From: Halobacillus locisalis
GTDB lineage: Bacteria > Bacillota > Bacilli > Bacillales > Halobacillaceae
Length of the DNA: 64,000 nucleotides
NCBI RefSeq assembly: GCF_013694105.1
Contig: NZ_JACEFG010000002.1
Span: 62,001-126,000 of the forward strand
Reading direction: 5' to 3'
Each line of letters starts with the position of its first letter. Within the stretch, counting starts at the first letter, position 1. Both the position numbers and the translations under genes were made by a program. The notes beneath the pieces were generated by a model. That model saw only the letters and a list, made by a program, of their open reading frames with translations. It had not been told where the DNA came from and ran no database searches. Below are positions 44,256-52,757 of the stretch, piece after piece.

Positions 44256-47228
44256 ATGAAGAAGTGGCTGTTGATTTGCTTGGTAATCGTTGTTTCTCTG
44301 GTGGGAACGACACCTGCGCTAGCTGAGAATAAGAAGGAAAGTTCGCTTGAGTGGCTGGATGAGAAGGATGTACACCCTGAAAATTCGAAAGCTGCCGTGT
44401 CACGAATCGCTTTTGCTGATGTCATGAACCAACTTGTAGATGGAACAAACGGTGAAGGAAGTGGAATCCTGGAGACGGCTGAAACGCTAGGCTTTTGGAA
44501 AGAGTCGGACAGGAATGAACGCGCAGTAATTAAACAAGAAGAAGCGGTCGAAATCCTAGCATATGTATTTCCGATGATGGAGTGGTCCGACGTAACGGAT
44601 AAGGGAAACAAGCCGGTCAAGTGGGAGCACGTTGCCAAGTACACGAGCGCTATTGCCGATCAAGTGTATGAAACGGGAACCTATCAAAATGAAACCGTTG
44701 AAGGAAATGCACTCATTCATGAACCACAAGTGATCCTTGAGAATGTAACGATCGAAGGTGATTTGATTATTACAAAAGGGGCTGGAGCGGACCAGACATT
44801 GCTTGACTCCGTGACGGTAGAAGGAACGGTTTATGTCGATGCAGCGGTACAAAACAATGTAAAATTAGTCGGTTCAGATGTTAACAATGTGCAAGTTTAT
44901 ACATTGGGCACAAACTCCTCCGACTGGTCGCTCATCTGGAGTGATGAGTTCATGACCGAGTCGATCGATACGACGAAGTGGAAGCATGATATCGGGAACT
45001 GGCTCGTCGATGAGAACGGAGAAGGCATTTCGCCTGGTTGGGGAAACAATGAGCTAGAATACTATACCGATTCGCCTGAGAATTCGTATATCGAAGACGG
45101 AAAATTAGTGATTGAAGCGAAAGAAGAGAAGTCAGAAGACAAATTCGGAACCTATGACTATACTTCAGCGAAACTGAAAACAGAAGGTCTTTTCAGCAAG
45201 AAATACGGTAAATTCGAAGCGAAAATGAAGCTTCCTGAGGGACAAGGGTACTGGCCTGCGTTCTGGATGATGCCGGAAGACAGTGTGTATGGAGAATGGC
45301 CGACATCAGGTGAGATCGACATTATGGAAGCGGCCGGAAAAGATACGTCTACGATTGGTGGAACGATCCATTACGGTGAAGAATATCCGAACAATACGTA
45401 CCGCGGTACAGAGTATCACTTCCCTGAAGGCAGTGATTATACTGGATTCCACACGTACTCCATCGAGTGGGAACCAGGGGAGATCCGTTGGTATGTAGAC
45501 GGAGAACTCTATCAAACGTTGAACAACTGGTTCAGTAAAGGAACGGGTGAAGCAGCGAACTACACGTACCCGGCGCCTTTCGATCAGGAGTTTTACATCA
45601 TCTTGAATCTAGCAGTTGGTGGCTGGTACGGCGGGAACCCGGACGAGACGACAGAGTTCCCTGGTAAGATGGAAGTCGACTACGTACGAGTCTATGAATT
45701 GACAGGACGAGACTACAAGGAACCGGTTGAACCGACTAAGGAGCTTGAAACGCTCCCAGAAGACGCAAAACAGCCGCTTGAAGACGGAAATTTAGTGTAT
45801 GACCAAAATTATGAACAAGGTTTCAACATCGTCGATGAAAATGATGATTCGTTTGATGATACGTATTGGAACTTCCTCACACTTCCGGACTTTGCCGGTG
45901 AAGGAAGCATTTCAACAGAAGAGGTGGATGGAACGACATTCGCCAAAACGTCCATCACGAATCCTGGTAATGCCTTATGGTCCTTGCAGTTGATCCAGAA
46001 TGTCGCGATTGTCGAAGGTCATACGTATGAAGTGACATTTGATGCGAAATCCGATGCGAACCGCACACTCATGACCAAAGTGTCAGGAGGAGCCGAACGT
46101 GGCTATGCCAATTACTCAGGCGAGAAGACAGTCGATCTTTCGAGTGACGTCGAGTCTTACACGTACACGTTCACACACAATCAAGAGACCGATGTGGCCG
46201 CCCGCCTAGAGTTTAATATGGGATCCGTGTCACAGAACCCGGTTTGGATCGGCAATGTGAGAGTCGAAGATGTAACAGGAGAGCAGCAAGAATCGAATCA
46301 AAAAACACCGCTTGACGATGGCAACCATATTTATAACGGTACCTTCGACCAAGGCGACTTCAGCCGCATGGTATATTGGGATGTCGTGACCCAGAACGGG
46401 GCAGCGGTTGACGCAAGCGTCGATGCGGACGAAAGATTTTTACACATGGATGTAACCGATGGTGGAACGTCGAAAGAAGATGTTCAATTGAAGCAGACAG
46501 GCATTCAATTCCTTAAAGGAAACACGTATGAGCTCACGTTCCGCGCCCGCGCCGGTGAGGCGAAGGATATATCGGTCGGGTTCGTCAACGAAGATGGATC
46601 GGTTCAATATGAAGAAGCGAAACCGGTTTCCTTAAACGGAGAGTGGAACACGTACACGGTTCCGTTTGAAATGACGACCGAAACGACGGATCGTGATGGG
46701 CAAGTCATCTTCAACATGGGTGGTTCTTCCGCAGATGTATTCATCGATGATGTCAGCCTGATGCAGACGTCCACTTATGTAGATTACGATAATATCGATT
46801 TATCTCCATTAAAGAACGGTGATTTCACAAACGGCATGGAGGGCTGGTCATCGTACATCCACTTTGATGCGAATGCTGTGATTTCTGAGCAAAACGAAGC
46901 TCTGAACATCGACATCACCAATGGAGGAAACGAAGCGTGGAGCGTCTTAGCCGAGTATCCGTCGTTAACGCTCGCGAAAGACGTGACGTATCAACTCACA
47001 TTCGATGCCAAGTCTACCATGGACCGAGAGATTGAAGTGACGCTGGAAGATGCGAACTACAGCCGTTACTTAAGTGAAAAGGTATCCGTAACGTCTGTAG
47101 CCAACACCTTCACATTTGAATTCCAAATGCCGAAGACCGAGACCGTCTCATTGAAATATTTGATGGGTAAGGTCGCGGAACAACACCAGATCACGATTGA
47201 TAACGTATCACTTGAAGTACAAAAATAG
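44256..47228 (+). CDS. Secreted GH16 beta-glucanase (laminarinase-like) with C-terminal CBMs
   Basis: 990 residues. Signal peptide (1-23, ending PALAE); N-terminal region (about 24-222) with a beta-strand-rich stretch; GH16 catalytic domain (about 225-490) with the ExDxxE motif GEIDIMEAAG giving Glu353 nucleophile, Asp355 and Glu358 acid/base; three related beta-sandwich modules starting near 506 (PLEDGNLVYDQN), 684 (PLDDGNHIYNG) and 850 (PLKNGDFTNG), CBM4_9-like. Likely an endo-1,3(4)-beta-glucanase. Alone in its unit, with cre and LacI-type operators upstream. Confidence 0.93.
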   Translation: MKKWLLICLVIVVSLVGTTPALAENKKESSLEWLDEKDVHPENSKAAVSRIAFADVMNQLVDGTNGEGSGILETAETLGFWKESDRNERAVIKQEEAVEILAYVFPMMEWSDVTDKGNKPVKWEHVAKYTSAIADQVYETGTYQNETVEGNALIHEPQVILENVTIEGDLIITKGAGADQTLLDSVTVEGTVYVDAAVQNNVKLVGSDVNNVQVYTLGTNSSDWSLIWSDEFMTESIDTTKWKHDIGNWLVDENGEGISPGWGNNELEYYTDSPENSYIEDGKLVIEAKEEKSEDKFGTYDYTSAKLKTEGLFSKKYGKFEAKMKLPEGQGYWPAFWMMPEDSVYGEWPTSGEIDIMEAAGKDTSTIGGTIHYGEEYPNNTYRGTEYHFPEGSDYTGFHTYSIEWEPGEIRWYVDGELYQTLNNWFSKGTGEAANYTYPAPFDQEFYIILNLAVGGWYGGNPDETTEFPGKMEVDYVRVYELTGRDYKEPVEPTKELETLPEDAKQPLEDGNLVYDQNYEQGFNIVDENDDSFDDTYWNFLTLPDFAGEGSISTEEVDGTTFAKTSITNPGNALWSLQLIQNVAIVEGHTYEVTFDAKSDANRTLMTKVSGGAERGYANYSGEKTVDLSSDVESYTYTFTHNQETDVAARLEFNMGSVSQNPVWIGNVRVEDVTGEQQESNQKTPLDDGNHIYNGTFDQGDFSRMVYWDVVTQNGAAVDASVDADERFLHMDVTDGGTSKEDVQLKQTGIQFLKGNTYELTFRARAGEAKDISVGFVNEDGSVQYEEAKPVSLNGEWNTYTVPFEMTTETTDRDGQVIFNMGGSSADVFIDDVSLMQTSTYVDYDNIDLSPLKNGDFTNGMEGWSSYIHFDANAVISEQNEALNIDITNGGNEAWSVLAEYPSLTLAKDVTYQLTFDAKSTMDREIEVTLEDANYSRYLSEKVSVTSVANTFTFEFQMPKTETVSLKYLMGKVAEQHQITIDNVSLEVQK

Positions 47229-47240
47229 AACGCACAGAAG

Positions 47241-47274
47241 AAAGCGCAAGTCCTTCACGAGGGCTTGCGCTTTT
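47241..47274 (+). terminator. Terminator of GH16 gene
   Basis: 13-bp stem AAAGCGCAAGTCC/GGGCTTGCGCTTT with one G-T pair, 7-nt loop, ends in TTTT. Confidence 0.88.
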
Positions 47275-47333
47275 ACGTTCTATTTTTTTGGACAAACTTG
47301 TACAATGATAGTAAATGGTACGGAGGTGGGAGC

Positions 47334-48605
47334 ATGAAGAAACGATTTATCAAAGGGACACTTATCATTTATCCCTTATATGTACTGCTTGTCTGGTTGT
47401 ACCTATTCCAGTGGGCAGACGTCGGGATCCCGGCAGCGTATGAAGGAACGGCCGCCGACCCCGCGACATTTATGACAGACCGCGAACTCGAGCTCAGTCA
47501 GGAATATTCCCGTTACCGGAACTTCCTCTCATTCGCGACCATTCCGCTCGAGTGGATCATTTACATAGGCGTACTCGTCTTTGGTTTGTCTCATGGTTTT
47601 AAAAAATTCGGCGAGCGGATCTCCCGCTTTCGTATCGTCTCCATACCGGTGTACGTGCTCCTACTGTCCGCTCTCACGTGGTTTCTGACGTTTCCCGTTG
47701 ATTATGCGTATCGCTATTTGTCGGTGCACTACGGCATCTCCACCCAAAGTTTCTCCTCCTGGATGAGGGATGAAATGCTCGGATTCTGGATCGGGTTCAT
47801 CATCATGGCCCTTCTGATCACCGTTTTGTACATGCTCATCCGGCGCTTTGAAAAACGCTGGTGGCTCTATGCGTGGGTCGGGCTTATTCCGTTCATCGTG
47901 CTGATGATGTATATCCAACCCGTAATCATCGATCCTCTCTATAACGATTTTTACGAATTGCAAAATAAAGAACTGGAAGAGAAGATCCTAACCCTCGCTG
48001 AACGCGCCGACGTCCCGGCTGACCGGGTGTATGAAGTGAACATGTCGGAAGAGACGAACAGCATGAACGCCTACGTCAACGGCATCGGTTCGAGCTTGCG
48101 CATCGTGTTGTGGGATACGACGCTCAACCGTCTTCAGGAAGACGAAGTGCTGTTCATCATGGCGCATGAAATCGGCCACTACGTCATGAACCACTTGTAC
48201 TGGAACCTGTTCGGACTGCTCGTGGGCAGCTTCATCGGGTTGTATGCCGGGTACCGGATTCTACGCTTTGCGTTCCGGAAGTGGGGAGACGCTTGGAATG
48301 TGAAAGATATGTCCGATATCGCGGGCTTACCGGTTCTGTACATCGTCTTATCGCTGCTCACCTTCGTCGCGACGCCTGTCGAACTCGCCATATCGCGCAA
48401 CGCCGAAGCCGATGCGGACCGATATGCGATCGAAATGACCGAAGACGTCGACGCCGCCATCGGATCGTTCCAGGAGCTCACCGTCAATGGTCTGAGCGAC
48501 GTGAACCCGCCCGCTCTCGTGAAGTATATGCGCTATGGTCATCCGACGATGATGGAACGGATTCATATGCTTGAGAGTTATAATGATGAAAAAAGCTCGC
48601 CGTGA
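47334..48605 (+). CDS. M48 family (Ste24-like) membrane metalloprotease
   Basis: 423 residues from ATG 47334 (MKKRFIKGTLIIYPLYVLL) after CGGAGGTGGG; an in-frame ATG at 47265 lies in the preceding terminator. N-terminal membrane helices with the Ste24 layout, zinc motif HEIGH in FIMAHEIGHYVMNHL (about residues 275-289) and a distal Glu in NAEADADRYAIEM. CAAX-protease-type M48A; cellular substrate unknown. Its GC content seems higher than its neighbours. Confidence 0.9.
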   Translation: MKKRFIKGTLIIYPLYVLLVWLYLFQWADVGIPAAYEGTAADPATFMTDRELELSQEYSRYRNFLSFATIPLEWIIYIGVLVFGLSHGFKKFGERISRFRIVSIPVYVLLLSALTWFLTFPVDYAYRYLSVHYGISTQSFSSWMRDEMLGFWIGFIIMALLITVLYMLIRRFEKRWWLYAWVGLIPFIVLMMYIQPVIIDPLYNDFYELQNKELEEKILTLAERADVPADRVYEVNMSEETNSMNAYVNGIGSSLRIVLWDTTLNRLQEDEVLFIMAHEIGHYVMNHLYWNLFGLLVGSFIGLYAGYRILRFAFRKWGDAWNVKDMSDIAGLPVLYIVLSLLTFVATPVELAISRNAEADADRYAIEMTEDVDAAIGSFQELTVNGLSDVNPPALVKYMRYGHPTMMERIHMLESYNDEKSSP

Positions 48606-48621
48606 TTGGCGGGCTTTTTTT
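48591..48621 (+). terminator. Terminator of M48 gene
   Basis: 9-bp stem AAGCTCGCC/GGCGGGCTT (one T-G pair) overlapping the stop codon, then seven T. 48622-48736 carries degenerate GCGCTCGCA/GCGCGCACAA spacer repeats. Confidence 0.85.
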
Positions 48622-48736
48622 GATGGGCTATCTGGAAAAGGGTGGGCGCTCGCATAAGAGGCAGAGCGCTCGCAAAAGCGACTAAGCGCGCACAAATTCC
48701 GTGAGTCGCGCACAACCCACAAACCCTCAGCCCAAT

Positions 48737-50188
48737 CTACTCCTCGCCCATCGCATCCAAAAACACGGACTTACGCTTTTGCATCGACTCCAGCAAGTCG
48801 ACAATCGGAAGCGGGTAATCCTCACCAAGGACAACGTCATACTGTTCCTGTTCGACCATCCCCATCTCACGCGGCTTGAAAATCCAAGGGACTGGCACAT
48901 CACGTAATTCCGGCAGCCAGTGGCGCAAGAACTCTCCGTTCGGATCATAATCCTGAGCTTGTTTTTCTACATTAAACGCACGGAACTGAAACGCATCGTT
49001 TCCAACGCCAGCGATATACAGCCAGTTGCCATAGTTGCTTGCGACATCGTGATCGACGAGTTGGGATTCGAACCAGGCTGCTCCTTCACGCCAATCTAAG
49101 CCCAGGTTTTTGGTGTAAAAGCTCGCGACATTTTGACGGGCTCGATTCGACATGAACCCCGTCTCCTTCAACTCACGCATCGCCGCATCCACGAGTGGGT
49201 ATCCCGTCTGGCCTTCCCGCCACGCCTCAGCCAAATCCTCGTCGTACGCCCATGGTACATCGGCGTCGCGTAGTCCTGATGGGTAAAAGATCCGATCGCC
49301 GTGCTTGCGATGAACCAAGTGAAAATAATCTCTCCATAACAGTTCGAAGTAGAGCATGTAGGTGGATTTGTTTTTCACGTATTGTTGCTCATAGTTTTGA
49401 ATTTGTTCATAGACTACTTTCGGTGACAGGCAGCCATTAGCAAGCCATGGGGAAAACTTCGAAGAATCGTCCTCATGCAGCATGCCGTTCCGTGTTTCTT
49501 TATAGATCTTCAACCGGTCTTTTGTGAAAATATAGTCAAGAACGCGCTCCTTTGCCTGTGACGAACCGCCTTTATACCGAGGTTCCCGGTCCAATGCTTC
49601 AAGACCGAGTGCTGACAATGAAGGAATCTCTCCTAAATAGAAGGCATCTTCAACGCCATTCACATTCTGAGGAGGCGTCAAAGACGGTCTCACTACCGTG
49701 CCGGCTTTTTCGATCCGCTTTCGGAATTGAGAAAAGGTATCCGGTAAGTCGTGGATATCAAACGGCAAATCGTCAGGGTGATAGAGGTTCCGCCCATGAT
49801 CAACAACGAACGATGTATCGGGTAATATCGCCCGCACGCGCTCCTCCACGTCTTGTTCCTCACTACCTATTTCTTCATGCAAAAACACGGTCTCAATGTG
49901 GTATTGCTCTTGAATAGAAGCAAACGTGTCCTCAGGTTTTTCGTGTCGGACGAGAAGCGGCACGCCAAGCTCTTTCAAGTTGCTCCCTAAATCTTCGATA
50001 CTCTCCCGAATAAACTGAGCCCGGTGACGATCTGTTTTTGGAAATCCATAAACAGTGTCAGCATATTCATCAGGGTCGAATACATAGACAGCCAAAACGG
50101 GATGTCCACTTTTTGCTGCGCGAATCAAGGGTTGGTGATCGTGTACGCGTAAATCTTTTCGAAACCAAACTAGGACGCATGATTCCAC
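48737..50188 (-). CDS. DASH-type cryptochrome / DNA photolyase
   Basis: 483 residues. N-terminal photolyase alpha/beta domain (LVWFRKDLRVHDHQPL), helical FAD domain with YMLYFELLWRDYFH, TGYPLVDAAMRELKETGFMSNRARQNVASF and NYGNWLYIAGVGNDAF. The SNRARQ and NYGNW...GVGNDAF patterns resemble cryptochrome-DASH more than CPD class I. DASH proteins repair CPD in single-stranded or looped DNA with light. GTG start after AGGAGGAAGA. Confidence 0.9.
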   Translation of the reverse strand: MESCVLVWFRKDLRVHDHQPLIRAAKSGHPVLAVYVFDPDEYADTVYGFPKTDRHRAQFIRESIEDLGSNLKELGVPLLVRHEKPEDTFASIQEQYHIETVFLHEEIGSEEQDVEERVRAILPDTSFVVDHGRNLYHPDDLPFDIHDLPDTFSQFRKRIEKAGTVVRPSLTPPQNVNGVEDAFYLGEIPSLSALGLEALDREPRYKGGSSQAKERVLDYIFTKDRLKIYKETRNGMLHEDDSSKFSPWLANGCLSPKVVYEQIQNYEQQYVKNKSTYMLYFELLWRDYFHLVHRKHGDRIFYPSGLRDADVPWAYDEDLAEAWREGQTGYPLVDAAMRELKETGFMSNRARQNVASFYTKNLGLDWREGAAWFESQLVDHDVASNYGNWLYIAGVGNDAFQFRAFNVEKQAQDYDPNGEFLRHWLPELRDVPVPWIFKPREMGMVEQEQYDVVLGEDYPLPIVDLLESMQKRKSVFLDAMGEE

Positions 50189-50275
50189 TTGTCTTCCTCC
50201 TTATGTTTCATTCTAAGGATAAGAATTCCCTAAAGGAGGGGAGGGGAACCATGGCAATGCTTTTTTAGCTTATGT

Positions 50276-50354
50276 GTATCGGATGAATCGCCACGCGATA
50301 CGGAAAATGACCTATCATTTACACTAAAAAAATATTTGTATCGCCCGACGATAT
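50276..50354. repeat. GTATCG dyads upstream of the MerR-HTH/coiled-coil gene
   Basis: GTATCG 50276-50281 with CGATAC 50296-50301, then GTATCG 50338-50343 with CGATAT 50349-50354. Further CGATAT copies at 50405 and 50417, and CGATAC copies within the gene near 50594 and 50601. Candidate operator or binding sites for the adjacent protein. Confidence 0.4.
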
Positions 50355-50408
50355 GCTCTTGAAAAAACGGTGAAAAACCTTCATATTTAAGAGAGGAGGA
50401 GATCCGAT

Positions 50409-51116
50409 ATGCGACACGATATAAAGCCGAATGAACGAGCTTATTCCACGAAAGAAGTGGCTGAAGAATTAGATATTGCAACGCCAACGGTAAGAAAGTA
50501 CGGACAGATTCTGGAGCGAAGCGGATATGAGTTTTTCAAAAATGGTTCACGACGGGTGTTTGTTCAGTCGGATGTCGAAGCGCTACAAGCGATACGCGAT
50601 ACGGACAAGCCTCTAGAAGAGATATCACAAGAGCTCGTTGAACAACAACAAGAACGCTTAGCGACGTCAGAAACAACTGAAATAGCTGGAAGCGATACAT
50701 ACGATACATCACTGAATGATCCCCAGCAGATGCGGGAGTTGTTGATGTTCATATCGAAAGAGTTAGCCGCATCACGCGAAATGAACACACAGCTCGCAAA
50801 CGATATGGCCGAAATGAAGACGACCATGTCACGCCTCAGGCAAGATCACCACGTCATCAGCTCCGGCATCGGCAACTCCACTCAAAAAATGACGACGAAA
50901 ATGGAGAAGCTGATTGATCAGCAAAAATCGCACTATGAGGAAATGCTGGAAGAGGAACGGGAGAAAAGTGAGCATCTCCGAAAAGAAATGGAACAAATGC
51001 GAGATGAGCACCGCAAGGAATGGCGTTTGCAAAGTGACTTCAATCAACGCCTCGAGCAAACGGTGAACAAACCGAAGAGCGGTTTTGAGAAGTTTCTCGA
51101 TTTGTTTAGAAAATAA
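50409..51116 (+). CDS. MerR-type HTH protein with coiled coil (DUF3967-like)
   Basis: 235 residues. N-terminal MerR-like HTH (YSTKEVAEELDIATPTVRKYG at about 12-32, then GSRRVFVQSDVEAL), a polar linker, a long coiled coil (about 110-215, rich in Glu/Lys/Met) and a C-terminal KSGFEKFLDLFRK amphipathic end typical of DUF3967 proteins. Architecture resembles RacA-like DNA-bridging proteins; DUF3967 members are common on plasmids. Function unproven. ATG after GAGGAGGAG. Confidence 0.8.
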   Translation: MRHDIKPNERAYSTKEVAEELDIATPTVRKYGQILERSGYEFFKNGSRRVFVQSDVEALQAIRDTDKPLEEISQELVEQQQERLATSETTEIAGSDTYDTSLNDPQQMRELLMFISKELAASREMNTQLANDMAEMKTTMSRLRQDHHVISSGIGNSTQKMTTKMEKLIDQQKSHYEEMLEEEREKSEHLRKEMEQMRDEHRKEWRLQSDFNQRLEQTVNKPKSGFEKFLDLFRK

Positions 51117-51134
51117 AATATGGACTTAGTTTAT

Positions 51135-51162
51135 AGGAGTGGGTGAGCCCTACTCCTTTTTA
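51135..51162 (+). terminator. Terminator of MerR-HTH gene
   Basis: Stem AGGAGTGGG/CCCTACTCCT with one bulged T, TGAG loop, then TTTTT. Confidence 0.75.
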
Positions 51163-51199
51163 TTTATGATTTTAGGGTCTTCGACGTATGCAAAATCTA

Positions 51200-51222
51200 A
51201 CATGAGAACCGTCCCCATGCAG
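51200..51222 (+). repeat. Short interspersed repeat (GAGAACCGTCCCCA family), copy 1
   Basis: ACATGAGAACCGTCCCCATG followed by CAG. Other copies at 52641, 52677 and 63366. This sequence family is widespread in Bacillaceae intergenic DNA. Confidence 0.6.
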
Positions 51223-51250
51223 AGAATTTATACAGAAAATTGCGAATTTT

Positions 51251-51271
51251 GATTGTAAAACGTTTACAATC
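51251..51271 (+). promoter_or_regulatory. Operator-like dyad upstream of MFS gene
   Basis: Arms GATTGTAAA and TTTACAATC are perfect inverted repeats around ACG. It resembles a LacI/CcpA-type site with one extra central base; the complementary strand fits the cre consensus with one mismatch. Confidence 0.5.
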
Positions 51272-51365
51272 AAAAATATCGTTTTACTAAAATAATTCCT
51301 GGGAAATAACTCGAACATGGTCAGGTAGAGACCGTTCACATTATACTCCAGGAGGATTTATCATT

Positions 51366-52538
51366 ATGTCAAAAGGAAAGAGTATTCATGCTTTAATCAT
51401 ATTAATGTTTACGCAATTTATATCAGGAGGAGTGACGAACACGAAAGGAATTGTGCTCGACCAAGTGGAAAACGATCTTGGGTTAGATATGAGTCAATTC
51501 GGTCTGGTCGTCCTCATCTTCCAATTAGGCTTTACCTTAGCCAGTGTGGTCATCGGTTATTATACCGATAAAAAAGGACTGCGGACGATGACGATCATTG
51601 GTTCTGTCATTATGGGGCTCGGCTTCTTCGGTACCGGTATTGCACCGAATATTATGTTTTTCCTCGGTTTCTATATGATTGTCGGCTTTGGGTTGGGGGC
51701 TATGGGAGTCGCCTCGAACGCAATCGTCCCTATCGCTTACCCGAATAAGCAAAATCAGATGTTCAACTTTGCCATGGGTGTATATGGCCTCGGGATGGTC
51801 GTCTTCCCTCAATTTCTGAACTACTTATTCCAGTTTGCTTCATGGCGTTATTTTTACGTCGGAATCGCGGTCTCACTCGTTGCTGTGATCCTCTATATTA
51901 CGTCGGTCAAGTTCCCTTCTGGTAAGGTAGAAAAAATCAATTTGAAAGCTTTTATTCCAATGCTGAAAGATGCCCAGTTCCTGTTCTTATTGTTCTTCCT
52001 GATGTTTGAAGTATCGGCAGAAGTATCGTTCACGAACTTCTTTCCGACTTACTTGAAGTCGCTTGACTTAGGGGGAATCTCAACAGAGGCAAAAGAGGAT
52101 ATGGTCGCAACGATTCTATCGCTCTTCTCGATATTCTTCATGATCGGCCGATTAGGAATCGCTTATCTCACCAACTACATTAATGAGCGCATCATTTTGA
52201 TTGTATTCTCTGCTGGTGCCCTCATCATGGTAGGGGTCAGTTTCTTATTCGCCAACGACTTCCCTTATCTATTCGCAGGAGCGGGCTTATTCTTCTCGAC
52301 CTTATTCCCGACAGCCACCGCATTCGGGACACAAATCTCGAAGACGGGTGGTTCCGCACTAGGTCTCATCTATATCGCAGCTGGAATCGGTGGAGGTATT
52401 GCAGGGTATATCGTCGGACTCGCTTCTGAAGTGTTCGGACAAGCTGGTGGTTTTAGTATCGTCCTTATCTTCTTAGCGCTTATGCTGCTTGTTTCGTTCT
52501 TTATGAACAGCAAAAAGTCGAACTTGCAACAACAATAA
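51366..52538 (+). CDS. MFS transporter
   Basis: 390 residues, twelve predicted helices. GYYTDKKGLRTMTIIGSVIMG in the loop between helices 2 and 3 is the MFS signature (GxxxDxxGxR-type). Looks closest to sugar (FucP-like) or organic-anion MFS groups, but substrate cannot be assigned. ATG after AGGAGGATTT. Transcribed alone, with a LacI-type dyad upstream. Confidence 0.88.
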   Translation: MSKGKSIHALIILMFTQFISGGVTNTKGIVLDQVENDLGLDMSQFGLVVLIFQLGFTLASVVIGYYTDKKGLRTMTIIGSVIMGLGFFGTGIAPNIMFFLGFYMIVGFGLGAMGVASNAIVPIAYPNKQNQMFNFAMGVYGLGMVVFPQFLNYLFQFASWRYFYVGIAVSLVAVILYITSVKFPSGKVEKINLKAFIPMLKDAQFLFLLFFLMFEVSAEVSFTNFFPTYLKSLDLGGISTEAKEDMVATILSLFSIFFMIGRLGIAYLTNYINERIILIVFSAGALIMVGVSFLFANDFPYLFAGAGLFFSTLFPTATAFGTQISKTGGSALGLIYIAAGIGGGIAGYIVGLASEVFGQAGGFSIVLIFLALMLLVSFFMNSKKSNLQQQ

Positions 52539-52576
52539 TGAATGAAATACGTTGAATACATGGAACAGCGTTCATG

Positions 52577-52626
52577 AACCAAACCGGCTGGAGTTTACCT
52601 CTCCAACCGGTTTGGTTATTTTTTAT
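52577..52626 (+). terminator. Terminator of MFS gene
   Basis: 17-bp stem AACCAAACCGGCTGGAG with CTCCAACCGGTTTGGTT (one mismatch), 7-nt loop, then ATTTTTT. Confidence 0.93.
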
Positions 52627-52640
52627 ATTAACTTTGCGAG

Positions 52641-52702
52641 ACCAAACGCGAGAACCGTCCCCATGCAGAATCCAAAACCAAACGCGGGAACCGTCCCCAC
52701 AG
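52641..52702 (+). repeat. Tandem pair of GAACCGTCCCCA repeats
   Basis: Direct repeats ACCAAACGCGAGAACCGTCC (52641) and ACCAAACGCGGGAACCGTCC (52677), each followed by CCA, 36 bp apart and just behind the MFS terminator. Confidence 0.65.
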
Positions 52703-52711
52703 CAACCCACC

Positions 52712-52752
52712 AAAAAGCCTCATCTCTGCCGGGTAGCAGAAATGAGGCTTTA
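52712..52752 (-). terminator. Terminator of ahpCF
   Basis: On the minus strand AAAGCCTCATTTCTGC/GCAGAGATGAGGCTTT with a 6-nt loop, then T run. Confidence 0.9.
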
Positions 52753-52757
52753 GGACT

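Noticed and set aside
48640-48720. GCGCTCGCA/GCGCGCACAA repeats as a CRISPR array
   Set aside because: Only a few degenerate short repeats without uniform spacers; similar degenerate strings occur near 42800 and 63340.
48179-48722. Overlapping frames on both strands of the M48 gene
   Set aside because: Shadows of a GC-rich coding region; the HEIGH-containing frame is clearly the gene.
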